Assembly: GCF_030167925.1 (NCBI RefSeq)
Contig: NZ_JASKUT010000001.1
Location: forward strand, 62,001-126,000
Direction of reading: 5' to 3'
DNA from: Paenibacillus silviterrae
GTDB lineage: Bacteria > Bacillota > Bacilli > Paenibacillales > NBRC-103111
Length of the DNA stretch: 64,000 bases
Below the pieces are notes generated by a model. That model was not told where the DNA came from. It saw nothing but the letters and a program-made list of their open reading frames with translations, and made no database searches. How positions within the stretch are numbered: the first letter of the stretch is position 1; every line of letters starts with the position of its first letter. Both the position numbers and the translations under genes were made by a program. Positions 62,850 to 64,000 of this stretch are shown one piece after another.

Positions 62850-63092
62850 ATGAAAAAGAATACTTTTACACTTCTCCTCCTGCTGATTATCGGTCTGGTG
62901 GCCGGCACCTTGCTTGGACAATTGCTGGCCCCCGTTCCGGGAGTAGCCTTCCTAACCAAGACAGTGGATTTATCGTGGGAGCCGAAGGCCGATCTGCTGG
63001 TGATCAAGTATGATTTGACCTTGCACATCCGTCTTAGCCTGATCAGCATTGCAGGGCTGGCGGCGGGCTTCTGGCTGTACCGGAAGCTGTAG
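62850..63092 (+). CDS. Small membrane protein, DUF4321-like
   Basis: An 80-residue protein with two hydrophobic helices (FTLLLLLIIGLVAGTLLGQL near the N-terminus, LISIAGLAAGFWLYRKL at the end), joined by an extracytoplasmic loop with LSWEPKADLLVIKYDLTLHI. This layout fits DUF4321, found near maf in Paenibacillus and Clostridia. AGAGGT upstream of ATG 62850. Function unknown. Confidence 0.8.
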   Translation: MKKNTFTLLLLLIIGLVAGTLLGQLLAPVPGVAFLTKTVDLSWEPKADLLVIKYDLTLHIRLSLISIAGLAAGFWLYRKL

Positions 63093-63160
63093 AGCCTGAT
63101 TGTACATAAACCCTAGAGAACGGGTATCATTCGACAATATTCGAAACGAGGTTTCATTTT

Positions 63161-63763
63161 ATGACGACGAAAACGTTAATTTTGGCATCCTCCTCGCCGC
63201 GTCGGCAGGAGTTGATCCGATCCTTGCATTTGCCTTATGAAATTATCGTAAGCGATGTGAATGAGGACACGGAGCCGGGTCTGTCTCCGGAGCAAATTGT
63301 CGAGCAATTGTCCCGACGCAAAGCGGAAGCGGTCTACGAACGTTGTAAGAGGGAAAAGGACAGCATTCGACAAGGCATCGTGATCGGCTCGGACACGATT
63401 GTCGTTTTGGACGGAGAAGTGCTGGGCAAGCCTGCGGATGAGGAGGATTCTTTCCGCATGCTGCAATCGCTGCAAGGACGACCGCATCAGGTGTTCAGCG
63501 GGGTTGCCTGCATCGATCTGGCTACGGGAGAGCAGCTTGTATCCCATCAGCGAACGAACGTGTATATGAAACCGTTGACGGAAGAGCAGATCCGAAGATA
63601 CATAAGCACGGGAGAGCCGAAGGACAAGGCCGGCTCCTATGCGATTCAAGGGCTTGGGGCCACGATCGTGGAACGGATTGAAGGGGATTATTTCAATGTC
63701 GTAGGACTCCCGATGTCGCTGCTGAGCGATTTGCTCGGCCGTCTGGGCGTTACTGTCATTTAA
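63161..63763 (+). CDS. maf: Maf family nucleotide pyrophosphatase
   Basis: A 200-residue house-cleaning pyrophosphatase acting on dTTP/UTP or modified nucleotides, also linked to septum formation. Signatures: LILASSSPRRQELIRSL at the N-terminus, the catalytic GSDTIVVLDGEVLGKP, and DKAGSYAIQGLGA. Length is normal. It precedes radC as in B. subtilis. Confidence 0.96.
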   Translation: MTTKTLILASSSPRRQELIRSLHLPYEIIVSDVNEDTEPGLSPEQIVEQLSRRKAEAVYERCKREKDSIRQGIVIGSDTIVVLDGEVLGKPADEEDSFRMLQSLQGRPHQVFSGVACIDLATGEQLVSHQRTNVYMKPLTEEQIRRYISTGEPKDKAGSYAIQGLGATIVERIEGDYFNVVGLPMSLLSDLLGRLGVTVI

Positions 63764-63818
63764 AGGCTCGGCATGCTATAATGGATGCTCAGCCATTTTT
63801 AACGAAAGAGGGGAATGC

Positions 63819-64000
63819 ATGGAATCGCACAATATGACATTGCGCGATGTCCCAAACGAAGAACGACCTAGAGAACGCATGATACAGTATGGGGCTGCGG
63901 CATTAAACAATGCGGAATTACTCGCCATTTTGCTGAGGACGGGTACGATTCAGGAATCGGCCGTTCACCTGGGCCAGCGCCTGCTTGCCCAATCCGGAGG
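63819..64000 (+). CDS. radC: RadC (JAB/MPN-domain) protein, 5' part only
   Basis: The first 60 codons of radC before the window ends. The N-terminal helix-hairpin-helix region is clear: MTLRDVPNEERPRERMIQYG and LNNAELLAILLRTGT. AAAGAGGGG lies 6 bases before the ATG. The JAB metalloprotease-like domain would follow outside the window. Order maf-radC is as in B. subtilis. Confidence 0.93.
   Translation, partial: MESHNMTLRDVPNEERPRERMIQYGAAALNNAELLAILLRTGTIQESAVHLGQRLLAQSG

Overview
The window reads as a piece of chromosome from an endospore-forming Firmicute of the Paenibacillaceae, most likely Paenibacillus or a close relative. The support is gene content and order: the blocks gerM-rph-rdgB, tig...lonB-lon-ysxC, hemA-hemX...hemC-hemD-hemB...hemL, spoVID...valS-folC and spoIIB...maf-radC match the Bacillus subtilis order. 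The Paenibacillus-like differences are a clpP placed between tig and clpX, extra heme and siroheme genes inside the hem cluster, an amidase with three SLH domains, and several proteins I do not recognise. No rRNA, tRNA, CRISPR array, prophage or insertion sequence was seen.

Layout. 1-5.5 kb: the end of fdhD, glpP with a DUF2071 gene, and a complete gerA-type operon (A, B, C subunits). 5.6-8.1 kb: an FAD oxidoreductase divergent from a LacI-type regulator, with an inverted repeat between them. 8.2-10.6 kb: an isolated operon of two DGQHR-motif (DndB-like) proteins. 10.6-13.8 kb: a ROK-type regulator divergent from a methyltransferase and metallo-hydrolase pair. 14.1-15.8 kb: two lipoproteins, the first with a GerC-like C-terminus, behind a very good match to a forespore (SigF) promoter. 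15.9-17.8 kb: a phosphatidylglycerophosphatase-like protein with an internal duplication, and a PAS-GGDEF protein. 18-22.8 kb: gerM, rph, rdgB and an asparagine synthetase. 23-36 kb: two unrecognised genes, then tig, clpP, clpX, ispG, a polysaccharide deacetylase, cwlD, lonB, lon and ysxC, i.e. most of the cell's protein quality control. 36-38.4 kb: speD with an unusually long leader, between two unrecognised genes.

38.6-49.5 kb holds heme synthesis from glutamyl-tRNA to coproporphyrin/heme (hemA, hemX, hemC, cobA-hemD, hemB, hemE, hemH, hemL). The siroheme branch (precursor dehydrogenase and CobA methyltransferase) is built into the same cluster, and a Crp/Fnr-type regulator on the other strand separates hemH from hemL. 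49.6-54 kb: intergenic repeats, a phosphodiester glycosidase with a long Pro/Thr tail, a 46-residue membrane protein overlapping an RluA-type pseudouridine synthase, and spoVID. 54-64 kb: a T-box leader with valS, then folC, murC, a SpoIIB-like SPOR protein, the SLH amidase, a small membrane protein, maf and the start of radC.

Sporulation and germination genes recur: gerA operon, GerC-like lipoproteins, gerM, an AsnO-like synthetase, cwlD, lonB, spoVID and spoIIB. Several have upstream sequences that fit SigE, SigF or SigG consensus by eye. The most interesting unexplained items are the DGQHR gene pair, the forespore lipoprotein pair, the long speD leader, the hairpin that hides the spoVID ribosome binding site, and the duplicated PgpA-like protein. 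All family calls come from motif recognition in the translated sequence; no database search was run.
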